A DNA stretch of 57,754 bases from Bacteroidales bacterium (GCA_017960475.1 JAGCZH010000032.1:1-57754), one strand, 5' to 3'; shown: positions 35,873 to 45,791, counted from the first letter of the stretch. Notes: a model not told the origin generated them from the sequence alone. Numbers and translations are program-made.

Positions 35873-38665
35873 CTACAGACTTCTTAGCAATTCTTCCAGA
35901 GAGACCTCATCTTTGATAAGGACATCGCGAGCCTTGGAGCCATTGTAAGGTCCTACAATGCCTGCGGCCTCAAGCTGGTCAATGATACGGCCTGCGCGGT
36001 TGTAGCCAAGCTGTAGTTTGCGTTGTAGAAGAGAAGTGCTGCCAAATTGCGATGCTACTACAAGTCGTGCGGCATCGTTGAAGAACTCATCCTTGGCTTT
36101 GGCGTCAAACTCCTTGTTGGGGGCATCGTTCTCATCGAGATATTCCGGCAGCACAAAGCCCTCTCCCTCGGCATATCCACGCTGTTCGCCTATAAAAGTA
36201 ACAAGTCTCTCAATCTCAGGAGTATCGATAAGGGCACACTGTAGTCGCACCAAATCCTTGCCAGCAAGAGAAATAAGCATATCTCCTCGGCCAATAAGCT
36301 GCTGGGCGCCACCTGTATCCAAGATTGTCTTGCTGTCGATTCCACTTGTCACACGGAAAGCCACTCGAGCAGGGAAATTCGCTTTAATAGTACCCGTGAT
36401 AATATTTGTTGTAGGTCTCTGTGTCGCTATTATCAAATGAATACCCACAGCACGCGCCAACTGAGCTAGTCGGCAGATAGGAAGCTCCACCTCCTTACCC
36501 GCAGTCATAATCAAGTCGCCGAATTCATCGATGACAACAACAATATAAGGCAGGTATCTATGACCATTTTCCGGGTTGAGCATACGTTTGCAGAACTTCT
36601 CATTATACTCTGTTATCTTACGAACCTTGGCAGCCTTCAGAAGGTCGTAACGGGTATCCATTTCGATGCAAAGCGAGTTAAGGGTTCGGACCACCTTCTT
36701 GACATCGGTAATAACGGGTTCCCGTTTATCGGGTTCCTTGCCAAGTTCGTCGGGCATAACAGCCAAATAATGTCGCTCAATCTTTGAATAGAGCGAGAAC
36801 TCAACCTTTTTGGGATCAACAAGGACAAGTTTCAGTTCCGAGGGATGTTTTGTATATAGCAATGACGCCAAGACAGCGTTCAGACCCACCGACTTACCAG
36901 TACCAGTGGCACCTGCCATAAGAAGGTGTGGCATTTTAGCCAGGTCGGTCACAAAACATTCGTTGCTGATAGTTTTGCCAAAAGCTATGGGCAACTCCAT
37001 TTGTGCGTTACGGAACTTTTCGCTTTCAAGCATTGTCTTCATCGCGACAATCTGTGGTTTTGCATTGGGAACCTCAATACCAATGTTGCTCTCGCCTGGT
37101 ATAGGGGCTATGATTCTTATACCCAATGCCGCAAGTGACAATGCAATGTCGTTTTCAAGGTTTTGTATCTTGCTGATACGTACTCCACGGGCCGGTTTTA
37201 TTTTGTAAAGAGTAACCGTCGGACCAGGCTGAGCCGATATTTCTGTTATCTCAATACCATAATCACGCAATGTCTCGACAATACGGTCCTTGTTATTAAC
37301 CAACTCTTCGCTGGTCACCTTCACATTTTTCTTTTCCCAATCCTCAAGAATGTCGACATCTGGCATTTTATACTCCTTCAAATCCAGCTTAGGATCATAT
37401 GGGTCACCAACGCCATAATGCGCGCGGTAGTCGTCAACCTCTTCAACATCCTCTTGAACAGACAAAGAGTCCTGTTCGGGCATTTCATGGACGGTAAAAA
37501 TCGGACCGCCGTTGCTTTCAAAGCCCAGACCGGATGTCTCGACCATCTCGCCGGGACGACCGGCAACACGGTTCACCCTCTCGAACTGATCGTCAATGGT
37601 GAATGTTTCTGCATCATCGGCTTGTGACTTAGAAAAATCCTCACCCTCGACAGTGAATCTTGGCTCAGCGATGTTTTTTTTGTCAATGTGGTTCTGGACA
37701 CGATCAATGACAATATTGTCGAGGTGTGAATCAGACACAAACTCCGCGCCGTGGTCATCCTGGGCATCTTCGTCATCCTCATTCACATCCTCATTTGTTG
37801 ACTCGATAGACACAGGAGCGATAGCGGCTTTGAAAAATGGATCGTCGATATCGTCGTGGAAAATATCCTGATGCCCGTCAGCGGATTGTCTCTTCTCTTT
37901 TTTACAAAACAGACGACTGAACAGCCCCACTTTCTTCTCCACGTCCTCGTCTTCATCCTCGTCATCCTCCGAAGTGTCAACAGTATTAGACGCCGGCTTA
38001 AGGTTGTCGTCAAAGAAAATGTCCTGTTGCGGTTTCTTGTCGAGAGGTCGTTCTTTACGCTCTGGCAATGGTATGCGGACATGGTGAACCAACGTCAGGA
38101 AAAGTATTGCGAGGAAAACCTGCAAAACTGGGAAGCCGATCTTAAGAGTATTGTATAGCATCCTCGCCATCTCTGTACCTACAACTCCTGCAAGAGTTGA
38201 ACCTAGAGTGCTCTGGTCTCCTTTCGCGGGATTGGAAATCATGCCTATGGTTGTGCAAAGCCACATAACCCAAAAAAGAGATGACCACAGTGTTTTGCGC
38301 CACAATCTATCATCGTGCCACAATGTGCGGCGGGGTGCTTTTTCCGGCTTTTTGGTACGGTTTTTTGACAAAAGCCGCAAACCATAAATAAAAAGAAGAA
38401 AAGCAAGTCCCAAAGAGGCGACTCCAAAAGAGCCACTGACAAGAATTTTCCCAAGCCAGTTGCCGAATGTGCCAAGCCAATTAGTCTCTGGCTCTTTGCC
38501 ATGAGCGATAAACATCAAAGTATAGCTCAACACGCCGACAGCGGCAAAGAAAGATATCAGAAGGTAGCAGGAGCCTCTCAAAAGTGCGTTCTGAGAGGAT
38601 TTCATGAAATGGACAAGGCCATCCTCTTTCGTTGGTTTAACTTTTTTCTTCTTTTTTGCCATCAA
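35873..38665 (-). CDS. ftsK: DNA translocase FtsK
   Basis: A 930-residue septal DNA pump. The N-terminal 200 residues carry four membrane helices. Residues about 210-430 are a low-complexity acidic linker (for example a DEDEDEDVEKK run). The alpha/beta motor follows with Walker A GATGTGKSVGLN and Walker B YIVVVIDEFGDL. The C-terminal gamma winged helix (LLQRKLQLGYNRAGRIIDQL) reads oriented DNA sites near the terminus. FtsK clears chromosome dimers with Xer recombinases at the division septum. Domain order and length are normal. Confidence 0.97.
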   Translation of the reverse strand: MMAKKKKKVKPTKEDGLVHFMKSSQNALLRGSCYLLISFFAAVGVLSYTLMFIAHGKEPETNWLGTFGNWLGKILVSGSFGVASLGLAFLLFIYGLRLLSKNRTKKPEKAPRRTLWHDDRLWRKTLWSSLFWVMWLCTTIGMISNPAKGDQSTLGSTLAGVVGTEMARMLYNTLKIGFPVLQVFLAILFLTLVHHVRIPLPERKERPLDKKPQQDIFFDDNLKPASNTVDTSEDDEDEDEDVEKKVGLFSRLFCKKEKRQSADGHQDIFHDDIDDPFFKAAIAPVSIESTNEDVNEDDEDAQDDHGAEFVSDSHLDNIVIDRVQNHIDKKNIAEPRFTVEGEDFSKSQADDAETFTIDDQFERVNRVAGRPGEMVETSGLGFESNGGPIFTVHEMPEQDSLSVQEDVEEVDDYRAHYGVGDPYDPKLDLKEYKMPDVDILEDWEKKNVKVTSEELVNNKDRIVETLRDYGIEITEISAQPGPTVTLYKIKPARGVRISKIQNLENDIALSLAALGIRIIAPIPGESNIGIEVPNAKPQIVAMKTMLESEKFRNAQMELPIAFGKTISNECFVTDLAKMPHLLMAGATGTGKSVGLNAVLASLLYTKHPSELKLVLVDPKKVEFSLYSKIERHYLAVMPDELGKEPDKREPVITDVKKVVRTLNSLCIEMDTRYDLLKAAKVRKITEYNEKFCKRMLNPENGHRYLPYIVVVIDEFGDLIMTAGKEVELPICRLAQLARAVGIHLIIATQRPTTNIITGTIKANFPARVAFRVTSGIDSKTILDTGGAQQLIGRGDMLISLAGKDLVRLQCALIDTPEIERLVTFIGEQRGYAEGEGFVLPEYLDENDAPNKEFDAKAKDEFFNDAARLVVASQFGSTSLLQRKLQLGYNRAGRIIDQLEAAGIVGPYNGSKARDVLIKDEVSLEELLRSL

Positions 38666-38696
38666 GAAAAATAATGAGAGTTAGGGAAAGGACTTA

Positions 38697-39449
38697 TTAT
38701 TCCTCGTTGAGATATTTAAGTTCTTCCTGAATCTGCTCGAAAAGCTTAGTGAATTCTTTCTCACTGATGGTCTCGTAACCACTTGGAAGGAGCATGTCGA
38801 CCTCTTTCACTTTGCCACTCTTTATCTCTTTGGCGGAAAGAGTAATCTGACGGCCTTCACCAAGGTCCATAGCGTATTCAAGAGCGACACCTTTCACGCC
38901 ATTGAATATCATGTTGACATCGGGACCTATTTCGTCGGTATACCATATGGTAGTCATATTGTCATCGCCATCCTCACCAAAAGCATGTATCACAGCCTTT
39001 TTAGCGGTTTTCCCTGCTATTGTTTTGGTCTCGCCCGACACATATTCAATATAATAACCCTCCGTCACAGGAATAGTAAGGCTGTCAATCTCGGCTTTTG
39101 TAAGCTTATGCGAAACAAGAATCTTGCTGGAGCCAGAGTAGTCAAGTTCTATGTCTTGCGACGAAAAGTACATCATCAGCTGACTGAGATCCATACATAT
39201 GAACTGTTCGGGGCCGTCAACAAGAATGCTATTTGTGAAAGGATTGCCTCCAAAAAAGAGAGGACTAGAAGTCAAGACTTTAGAATCGTAAACCTTGATT
39301 TCGGCAGTAGCGATTTGGTCGGGAACCTGGAATGAGGTCTCACCCGTTGATGTCACAGAATAGACAATAGTGCCTTTAAAATTGTTCTGTGCGAAAAGAG
39401 TTCCGACAGAAAGGCATGCAACGACTGCTAAAAGGATAATTTTTTTCAT
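38697..39449 (-). CDS. Secreted protein, DUF4412/LolA-like, function unknown
   Basis: A 250-residue exported protein with signal peptide MKKIILLAVVACLSVGTLFAQ. The mature part is beta-rich: FKGTIVYSVTSTGE, a ligand-bag-like strand pattern, KTIAGKTAKKAVIHAFGED and TTIWYTDEIG. This is the pattern of DUF4412-type periplasmic proteins of Bacteroidota that resemble LolA-like half-barrels. It lies 32 bases upstream of ftsK on the same strand. In some Bacteroidetes an outer-membrane carrier gene follows ftsK-like genes, so a lipoprotein-carrier-like role is possible but unproven. Confidence 0.7.
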   Translation of the reverse strand: MKKIILLAVVACLSVGTLFAQNNFKGTIVYSVTSTGETSFQVPDQIATAEIKVYDSKVLTSSPLFFGGNPFTNSILVDGPEQFICMDLSQLMMYFSSQDIELDYSGSSKILVSHKLTKAEIDSLTIPVTEGYYIEYVSGETKTIAGKTAKKAVIHAFGEDGDDNMTTIWYTDEIGPDVNMIFNGVKGVALEYAMDLGEGRQITLSAKEIKSGKVKEVDMLLPSGYETISEKEFTKLFEQIQEELKYLNEE

Positions 39450-39597
39450 TGTTTCAAAGAGTTAAAATATGTTTTTCTGTTTTTTTTATAATCTTTATGG
39501 CGTTATTTCTACAACCTCTCTTTACTTAACAAACGCCACCTCTATTTTATTATAAACGAATTTCACATTATTATATTGTACTATTTTTTAAAAAAAG

Positions 39598-41025
39598 CTA
39601 TAATGCCTCTTCAAGCTGCCAGAGCTTGTTGGAATTGGAGCCTTTAACCAATATTGTGGCACCCTCTAGAGGCGGTGTCATATGTTTAAGATACTCAAGG
39701 ACTTCATCACTGTTCTCAAACCATGAAACATCATCCTTCCCTGCGGCAAACTTGAATTCAGGTCCGACAAGTATTATCCTCTCAAAGCCGCTGTTTCTCA
39801 CAAGGTCGAGTAAAGCATGGTGCTCCGAAGATGAATCAGAGCCAAGTTCGCGCATGGCTCCCAGAATCACCATTTTGTTTTCGGCTTTCATTGCCGCGAA
39901 ATTCTCAACAGAGACCTTCATACTCGATGGGTTGGCATTGTAGCAATCCAACACAAGAGTGTTGCGTGATGTCTTTTTAAATTGAGATCGGTTGTTAGTT
40001 GGTTTATATTCCTCAATGGCGGTTTTTATATCGAACAGCTCAACATTGAAAAACTCGCCCACACAAACCGCTGCCATCGCATTGTCGAAATTATAGCCAC
40101 CTATAAGCTGGGTGTTGACAGTGTATACATTGTCGTCATGTTCAAAATAAAATCTCATGTACGGGTCGGACGACACAAATGAGCCTTTAACCTCAGCGGA
40201 GATATTGCTGCCATAGGTGACCACCGATGCCATTGGCATATTCACACCCCGTGGGACAAAATCGGAAGTGTAGTCGCCTGGCGTCACACCGACAAAAGAT
40301 GGAACAACCCCTGGCAATACGGATGGATTGGAAGGCAGTTGCGACATTTTTTCAGCTCTCTCCATCAGAATCTGATTGTCGGCATTGACAAATATGACTC
40401 CTGCCATTGCCGCAAGATGCTTGTACAGTTCCGTTTTGGTGCGCACAACACCTTTAAAAGAGCCAAATCCCTCCAAGTGAGCTTTGCCGACATTGGTAAT
40501 AAGACCGTAATCGGGATTGGCGATATTACACAGAAACTCTATCTCTCCCGGGTGATTGGCGCCCATCTCAACTATTAAAATCTCAGTATCGGCGGGCATA
40601 GAGAGTATTGTCAGCGGAACACCGATATGATTGTTGAAGTTGCCCTTTGTGGCCCAAGTGCGGTAACGTTTGGAGAGCACCGCGTTAACAAGCTCCTTTG
40701 TGGTGGTTTTGCCATTGGTTCCTGTTATCCCTATCACCGGAATTGTGAGTGACGAACGATGACGGCTTGCCAGCTGTTGCAATGCCTTCAAGGAATCGTC
40801 GACAAGAACGCAGCGCTGATCCGTGCAATACTGAGGGTCGTCGCCGACACACAAAGCGGCGCCATCCTCCAAAGCCTGGGGTATGAATTGGTTGCCATTG
40901 AATTTATCCCCACGGAGGGCGAAGAAAATGCTTCCTTTATGAACTTGGCGCGAATCTGTGGTAACATCGCGGCAATCTAAATAGGCGGAATATAGTTTCT
41001 CGATGTCTATTGGCATAGCATTCAT
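39598..41025 (-). CDS. murF: UDP-MurNAc-tripeptide:D-Ala-D-Ala ligase
   Basis: A 475-residue Mur ligase with N-terminal substrate domain (DVTTDSRQVHKGSIFFAL), ATP loop GITGTNGKTTTKEL, EMGANHPGEIEFL, NYDN-type segment GGYNFDNAMAAV and the C-terminal DCYNANPSSM. MurF adds D-Ala-D-Ala to the UDP-muramyl tripeptide, the last cytoplasmic step of the precursor. Start codons at 41025 and 41016 are both possible. Its start lies about 25 bases from the tRNA-Pro terminator. Confidence 0.97.
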   Translation of the reverse strand: MNAMPIDIEKLYSAYLDCRDVTTDSRQVHKGSIFFALRGDKFNGNQFIPQALEDGAALCVGDDPQYCTDQRCVLVDDSLKALQQLASRHRSSLTIPVIGITGTNGKTTTKELVNAVLSKRYRTWATKGNFNNHIGVPLTILSMPADTEILIVEMGANHPGEIEFLCNIANPDYGLITNVGKAHLEGFGSFKGVVRTKTELYKHLAAMAGVIFVNADNQILMERAEKMSQLPSNPSVLPGVVPSFVGVTPGDYTSDFVPRGVNMPMASVVTYGSNISAEVKGSFVSSDPYMRFYFEHDDNVYTVNTQLIGGYNFDNAMAAVCVGEFFNVELFDIKTAIEEYKPTNNRSQFKKTSRNTLVLDCYNANPSSMKVSVENFAAMKAENKMVILGAMRELGSDSSSEHHALLDLVRNSGFERIILVGPEFKFAAGKDDVSWFENSDEVLEYLKHMTPPLEGATILVKGSNSNKLWQLEEAL

Positions 41026-41050
41026 TGTTTATAGATCTTTATATACAACA

Positions 41051-41076
41051 AAAGGTTCTTCAGCTGAAGAACCTTT
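41051..41076 (-). terminator. Terminator of tRNA-Pro
   Basis: Perfect 26-base palindrome AAAGGTTCTTCAG/CTGAAGAACCTTT. On the minus strand it ends in Ts. It sits just 8 bases after the tRNA-Pro 3' end and about 25 bases before the murF start, separating the two. Confidence 0.85.
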
Positions 41077-41083
41077 AATTCTG

Positions 41084-41157
41084 TCGGGGCGAGAAGACTC
41101 GAACTTCCGACCCCTTGCACCCCATGCAAGTGCGCTAGCCAACTGCGCCACGCCCCG
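41084..41157 (-). tRNA. tRNA-Pro (anticodon GGG)
   Basis: Acceptor stem CGGGGCG/CGCCCCG with the C1 start typical of bacterial tRNA-Pro. The D-arm GGCGCAGTTGGCTAGCGC and T-arm GTTCGAGTC are intact. The anticodon loop ATGGGGT gives GGG, which reads CCC/CCU. CCA is not encoded. It is expressed from a strong promoter at 41254-41222. Confidence 0.93.
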
Positions 41158-41221
41158 AACAATGCTTTTATTGAGGTTTCAGCAATGCTTTTTATACTGT
41201 TTTCATCCCTCAAAAGCGAGT

Positions 41222-41254
41222 GCAAAAGTACTACATTTTCTGCTACCCACCAAA
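41222..41254 (-). promoter_or_regulatory. Promoter of tRNA-Pro
   Basis: TTTG (41254-41251), 20 bases, TACTTTTGC (41230-41222) on the minus strand. The following bases include CGCTTTTGAG, identical to those after the tRNA cluster promoter at 448-480. Confidence 0.85.
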
Positions 41255-41299
41255 TTTTTTTTAAGTTTTTTCTCAAAAACAGGAGTGCTAAGCTCTCAA

Positions 41300-44020
41300 C
41301 TATCTCAACAACAACACAGTACCCTTGCTGATAACCTGATCGTACGGGTAGGTGATTTTGTGGTATGATATGAGATAAGTGTATACTCCTTGAGGGCATT
41401 TTTTACCATTTTGATACTTTCCGTCCCACGCTTTTTCAGGGTCATAGGATTCATAAACCAACTGACCTCTACGATCGTAAATGAGGATATGAAATCTTTG
41501 GATATCGTTGTATTTTACAAGGAAAGTATTGTTGGTGCTCTCTTCCGGTGTAAACGCATTCGGAGCCCACAAAGTGGTATGGTCGACATAAACAGTAACG
41601 GTTGTGGTGTCAAAACAATCGTATGCGTTAAAAGCCCAGAGTTTGACAGTTATTGAGTCAACATCGTCGGGAACAACATAAGACACCTCTTTTTCTGTCT
41701 TCTCTACTCCATACGGGAATTCCCATTTACGAGTAACGGAGTTTTTACTCAGATCGATAAAGGTGGCCTCCATCTGACCAAGTGATACTGTTTTTGGGGT
41801 GACCTCGCCGATAGCGACAGGCATCTGCTCAACAGATACCGTTGTTGATTTGGTGCTGGCGCAAACGCCGTTGACCGCATTTACAGTATACACTGTCGAC
41901 ACAGAGGGATTGACAATAATGTGATTGTGTGTCTCTTGACCAGCCAAGGTTGGATCAGGGGGATTTGCCGACCATGTGAAGTGCTCAGCGCTTGTGTATA
42001 CCAACAATTCGGCATACTCGCCACCACACACACCAGCGCCGTCATCAAAGATGATGTCGGGAACCGTGTCAACGACTATCAGTATAGAGTCTCTGGCATA
42101 GCATTCCGCTCCGTTGGTAAGGCCAATAACATAAAACATAGTTGTTGTATCGGGCGTGACGGTGTGCTGTATCTGACTGCCGAATGTTTCGCCGCCATCC
42201 CAAGAGAAATTATTGGTACCCATAACAGTAAGCGTGGTGGAGCTTCCCTCACAAATACGTTCTTTGGATGCCGACACGCCGATTTGAGGCAATGGGACGA
42301 TGAAAAAGCGCACAGAATCGACATCCTCCCAGTATTGACCGTTCCACCACTGGTACGAGTGGACTCGGTATACAACATCCTCAGTAGGATTCACTGTCAA
42401 CTGCGTTGAAGAGGTGTTGAAAGGCTGACTCTGACCCGATACATACCACACACAGCTATCAGCGCCATACATATGCAAATTAACAGGCTCGCCAGCGCAA
42501 ATAATTGTGTCTCTAATTGACAAAGTGGAAAAAGGCGCGGAACCATACTCGTCACGAAGGATGTATGCAAATGAACGCCGTATTCCGACAAGCATTGTAT
42601 CGAGAGCAGTATTACCGCAAGCGTCTCTCACTTCCGCCACCCATTTAGAATCGGTCACGGTACTTATAAAAATTGAATCTCCGGTACGATTTGGATTATT
42701 GCCACCCATAAGATCTGTCCAATAGATAGTACGGTTAGGCATACCACCGTTGACAATAGCCTTTAGCCACACATTATAGGTTGTACTGGTAAGCGTGTCA
42801 TGGACAATAGAATCGGATATAGGTCCAACATCCATGATGTTGAAAGTGACCGAGTCGGCACTGGGGCACCCTCCTTCAGCGCTAAGCACGAACTTCGCGG
42901 TTTCCAACCCCTCAGCTTCATTATCGACATAAGGGGCTATAACCAGCGAGTCGACAGTCTCTCCTGCATGGAAATAAATGAATGAATTAATTGAAGAGAA
43001 ATCCACTCCGTTTGTCGCGGAACCAGAGAAATCAATATTAACTCTGGTATCAATAGGTCTTGCCTGAGGTCTTGTCATTCTGATCACGGCCTGACAACCC
43101 TCGTACAAGTCAGTGGCGGCCTGGGGGTTGGCAGCATTGACAAAATCAAAGTCTATAGCATTAGACATAAGGCTATTAGCCTCAAGGAAAACCACCGATG
43201 GCAAAGCCTGGTCGTACACATTGGCAATAGCCATCTTCAGATGGTAGGTCGCACAAGGTATCACCTTAGCCTCTGCTGTGAGTACTGTGGTGGCTCCTGT
43301 CATGTGCTGGATATAAGAATGGTTGAAAGCGTTATTGAAATACTGTGAATAATTCAATGACGTACACCCAGCTGCCGAATAGCCGCCACTAGGAGAACCG
43401 CTGTTCACACTGTTGATGGTGATGGGGAGTTCTGTTCCCGGAATACGAGCAATATTTTTGTTGGTATAATTACCTCCATCAGGGTTAACACCACTCAAGA
43501 AAAAAGCAAAAATATCGTTATATTCGCTGCACGTATAGCTTTGATACTCCTCGGAAGCGAAAACATACCTGAATTTCACCGAATCAGACTTTGGCACAAA
43601 GTCAAACTCAAGAACCATAACATTGTTAACAGATTGCGTAGTCAAAGCTGACAGAGCTGCGTCGGAATAGGTACTGCAGCTATGGGTGGATGCACTCGAC
43701 GAGGCACTGGTAATGTAATCTGCGGCACATGCGGACAAAATGATACCTTCTGAAAGACCAATGCCTGTGGGGTTATTGCCCGTTGTGAATGTCGCGACAC
43801 CAGTACAAGCGATACTGTTCTGATTGCCATTCAATCTTACATTGTATATCTCAACGCCACCACCGAGAAGAACGTTTCTAACAAGCGAATCCGGTGTCCA
43901 TCCAGTATGCGAAGAGCCTAATTGGACCTGCAACTGGGCTTTGACCTCACTATTAAAAATAACACTAACTATCAGAATAGCAGCAATAAAAAACGTCTTA
44001 AACCCTATAAAGTGTTTCAT
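41300..44020 (-). CDS. T9SS cargo protein with choice-of-anchor L domain and type B sorting domain
   Basis: A 906-residue secreted protein. Signal peptide (FIAAILIVSVIFNSEVKAQ). A choice-of-anchor L domain follows (about 25-270; VFASEEYQSYTCSEYNDIFAFFLSG), then several Ig/PKD-like beta domains rich in V/T/D. At the end is a CHU_C/T9SS type B sorting domain (about 820-906; WAPNAFTPEES, ILIYDRRGQLVYES, WDGKYQNGKKCPQGVYTYLI). It should be secreted by the type IX system and fixed to or released at the surface; its ligand is unknown. The start is at 44020, since the longer frame overlaps the promoter. It lies downstream of an OmpA protein that resembles T9SS envelope components. Confidence 0.88.
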   Translation of the reverse strand: MKHFIGFKTFFIAAILIVSVIFNSEVKAQLQVQLGSSHTGWTPDSLVRNVLLGGGVEIYNVRLNGNQNSIACTGVATFTTGNNPTGIGLSEGIILSACAADYITSASSSASTHSCSTYSDAALSALTTQSVNNVMVLEFDFVPKSDSVKFRYVFASEEYQSYTCSEYNDIFAFFLSGVNPDGGNYTNKNIARIPGTELPITINSVNSGSPSGGYSAAGCTSLNYSQYFNNAFNHSYIQHMTGATTVLTAEAKVIPCATYHLKMAIANVYDQALPSVVFLEANSLMSNAIDFDFVNAANPQAATDLYEGCQAVIRMTRPQARPIDTRVNIDFSGSATNGVDFSSINSFIYFHAGETVDSLVIAPYVDNEAEGLETAKFVLSAEGGCPSADSVTFNIMDVGPISDSIVHDTLTSTTYNVWLKAIVNGGMPNRTIYWTDLMGGNNPNRTGDSIFISTVTDSKWVAEVRDACGNTALDTMLVGIRRSFAYILRDEYGSAPFSTLSIRDTIICAGEPVNLHMYGADSCVWYVSGQSQPFNTSSTQLTVNPTEDVVYRVHSYQWWNGQYWEDVDSVRFFIVPLPQIGVSASKERICEGSSTTLTVMGTNNFSWDGGETFGSQIQHTVTPDTTTMFYVIGLTNGAECYARDSILIVVDTVPDIIFDDGAGVCGGEYAELLVYTSAEHFTWSANPPDPTLAGQETHNHIIVNPSVSTVYTVNAVNGVCASTKSTTVSVEQMPVAIGEVTPKTVSLGQMEATFIDLSKNSVTRKWEFPYGVEKTEKEVSYVVPDDVDSITVKLWAFNAYDCFDTTTVTVYVDHTTLWAPNAFTPEESTNNTFLVKYNDIQRFHILIYDRRGQLVYESYDPEKAWDGKYQNGKKCPQGVYTYLISYHKITYPYDQVISKGTVLLLR

Positions 44021-44040
44021 AATTATATACTTTTTGCAAT

Positions 44041-44074
44041 GCAAAAATACACATTTTTTTAATAATGATACAAA
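44041..44074 (-). promoter_or_regulatory. Promoter of the choice-of-anchor-L gene
   Basis: TTTG (44074-44071), 21 bases, TATTTTTGC (44049-44041) on the minus strand, 20 bases before the ATG at 44020. It supports that start over the upstream one at 44044. Confidence 0.65.
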
Positions 44075-44082
44075 GAAATATA

Positions 44083-44112
44083 AAAAAAAACGTTTTAGTT
44101 ATCTAAAACGTA
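44083..44112 (-). terminator. Intrinsic terminator of the PD40/OmpA gene
   Basis: On the minus strand ACGTTTTAG, loop ATAA, CTAAAACGT, then eight Ts. It lies 69 bases after the stop of the OmpA gene and just upstream of the next promoter, so the two genes are separate units. Confidence 0.85.
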
Positions 44113-44180
44113 TGAATTTTGAATAGAAAACAAGAATACTGATACTTACAGCATTCAAAATCCCTACGACAATCGACCTA

Positions 44181-45677
44181 TCATCTCTTCAAAATGAAAG
44201 AGACAGTTCGCGAAGAGATTATGGATGGGGAAACATCGGCATTGTCGACCCTTGTCTCTTCTTTTCCGTATGGCTTATTGGTAGTTGTATCCACCGAATT
44301 CTGTGACACACCCTTTGTTATCAAATAATCTCTTAAAACACGGAGGCGTGAATTGTTGACCAGCGAGCAGAAAGGAGCGTCCTTGCTAAGGTCGTAACTT
44401 GAGTTAATTATAAGTTTCACATCTCTGTTTTCCATCAGGAAACGGGCAAAAGCGTCGAGACGCACACGTCCCGCAGGGGTTATATCGCTGCTCACCGATG
44501 ACGCGAAAATGTCGGGGAACGTGTAAACTGAGTCGAAAAAGTAAGTGTGCAGAACAACGTCATTCTTTTCAACGTTGTATAACTCACCGCTTTCTGAAAC
44601 ATGCTTTGTGCAGACGGTTTCCATCGAAAAGAATCCAGGTGCCCAGAAAGAAACCTTGTAACTCATATCGGGTTGCAAAAAAACGGTGTAAGATCCGTTA
44701 TCATCGGCATCATACACAACATCGCTGTTATCGCGCGACACCGTGACTTTTGCGTTCCGCAATGAGCGGCCATCGGCATCGGTGATGTGGCCACTCATCT
44801 TCAAGCAATCGAGTCTGCCTTGAAAAGAGAAGATTTTTTCGCTCCCCGATGTGTCCTTCACAAGCCACCATCCAGAATTACCAGAGCCCATAACCATCGA
44901 CACATCATTCTTCGACGAGCAAAAAGGAGCATGAAGGCTGTGGACAGGACACTTCCCTATGGGAAACATAGAGACCGTGTCGCCTGTCTGTTCAACAGCG
45001 ACAAGTCGTGTGGCATAGAAATCGGCGCCTCCATAAGAATGCTCACGTCCATCGGAAGCGAACACAAGATAATCGCCATATATCATCGGCATAAAATCGT
45101 CGCCGCTGGAATTAATGATGTGGCCAAGATTTTGTGGATACTGCCATTCATCATTACGCCATTCGCTGAACCACAAGTCCTTGCCTCCAAAGCCCAACGG
45201 GTTGTCGGAAACGAAAACCATCACTCGGCCGTCGGCGGAAAACGTTGGATGCTCAACGGAATAGGAAAACCCAGACATTTTCTCACGCTTGTTAGCGAAA
45301 CGGCCTGGCTTTTTCTCATAATACTCATAGAGTTGGCTTTGCCCTTTTGAACCTCGTTTTGTATAGTAGAAACGACCTGTTGAAGGATGCACAGCAGAGA
45401 AAGTCATCTGAGGATCAACGGCTATCATTACTGTGTCGACAATAGGTTGCCCCAGCACTCCATTTGCCACGGGAATCAGAAACAGCATACCGTCGACATT
45501 GGCATGAATATTGCCGTCATGCTGCCACCAGTCTTCAATACCACCTGGAAGCACCATATTCTCAACAGGATAAGTATTCACGGATTTGTTAACAATGTCG
45601 GTGGCATTTTGTGACAATGCCGGTAAAGACAGCAAAACCAATATAATAGTCAACAGTATTTTATTGCATTTCCTCAT
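44181..45677 (-). CDS. OmpA-family protein with PD40 propeller and CRD domains (PG1058-like)
   Basis: A 498-residue secreted protein. Signal peptide ILLTIILVLLSLPALSQ. A WD40-like PD40 propeller occupies about 45-270 (HPTFSADGRVMVFVSDNP, GGKDLWFSEW, DDFMPMIYGDYLVFASDG). A carboxypeptidase-regulatory-like domain covers about 285-350 (GHITDADGRSLRNAKVTV). A C-terminal OmpA-like domain runs about 370-498 with the rather degenerate KLIINSSYDLSK. This order matches PG1058-type components of the T9SS envelope complex except that no TPR domain is visible. A structural link between outer membrane and wall near the T9SS is plausible. Confidence 0.78.
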   Translation of the reverse strand: MRKCNKILLTIILVLLSLPALSQNATDIVNKSVNTYPVENMVLPGGIEDWWQHDGNIHANVDGMLFLIPVANGVLGQPIVDTVMIAVDPQMTFSAVHPSTGRFYYTKRGSKGQSQLYEYYEKKPGRFANKREKMSGFSYSVEHPTFSADGRVMVFVSDNPLGFGGKDLWFSEWRNDEWQYPQNLGHIINSSGDDFMPMIYGDYLVFASDGREHSYGGADFYATRLVAVEQTGDTVSMFPIGKCPVHSLHAPFCSSKNDVSMVMGSGNSGWWLVKDTSGSEKIFSFQGRLDCLKMSGHITDADGRSLRNAKVTVSRDNSDVVYDADDNGSYTVFLQPDMSYKVSFWAPGFFSMETVCTKHVSESGELYNVEKNDVVLHTYFFDSVYTFPDIFASSVSSDITPAGRVRLDAFARFLMENRDVKLIINSSYDLSKDAPFCSLVNNSRLRVLRDYLITKGVSQNSVDTTTNKPYGKEETRVDNADVSPSIISSRTVSFILKR

Positions 45678-45791
45678 TGGTCAATCTTTTTTTCGTAAAA
45701 CTGCGGTAAAGCGGCAATTGATTCCTTTGAATAATAATAACTTTTCCAATGTCTAATTCCGGAGCGTTTATAGATTTACAAAACCTTATTA

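Noticed and set aside
41022..41399. 125-codon minus-strand open frame across the tRNA-Pro gene
   Set aside because: It spans a tRNA, its promoter and its terminator, so it is not a protein gene.
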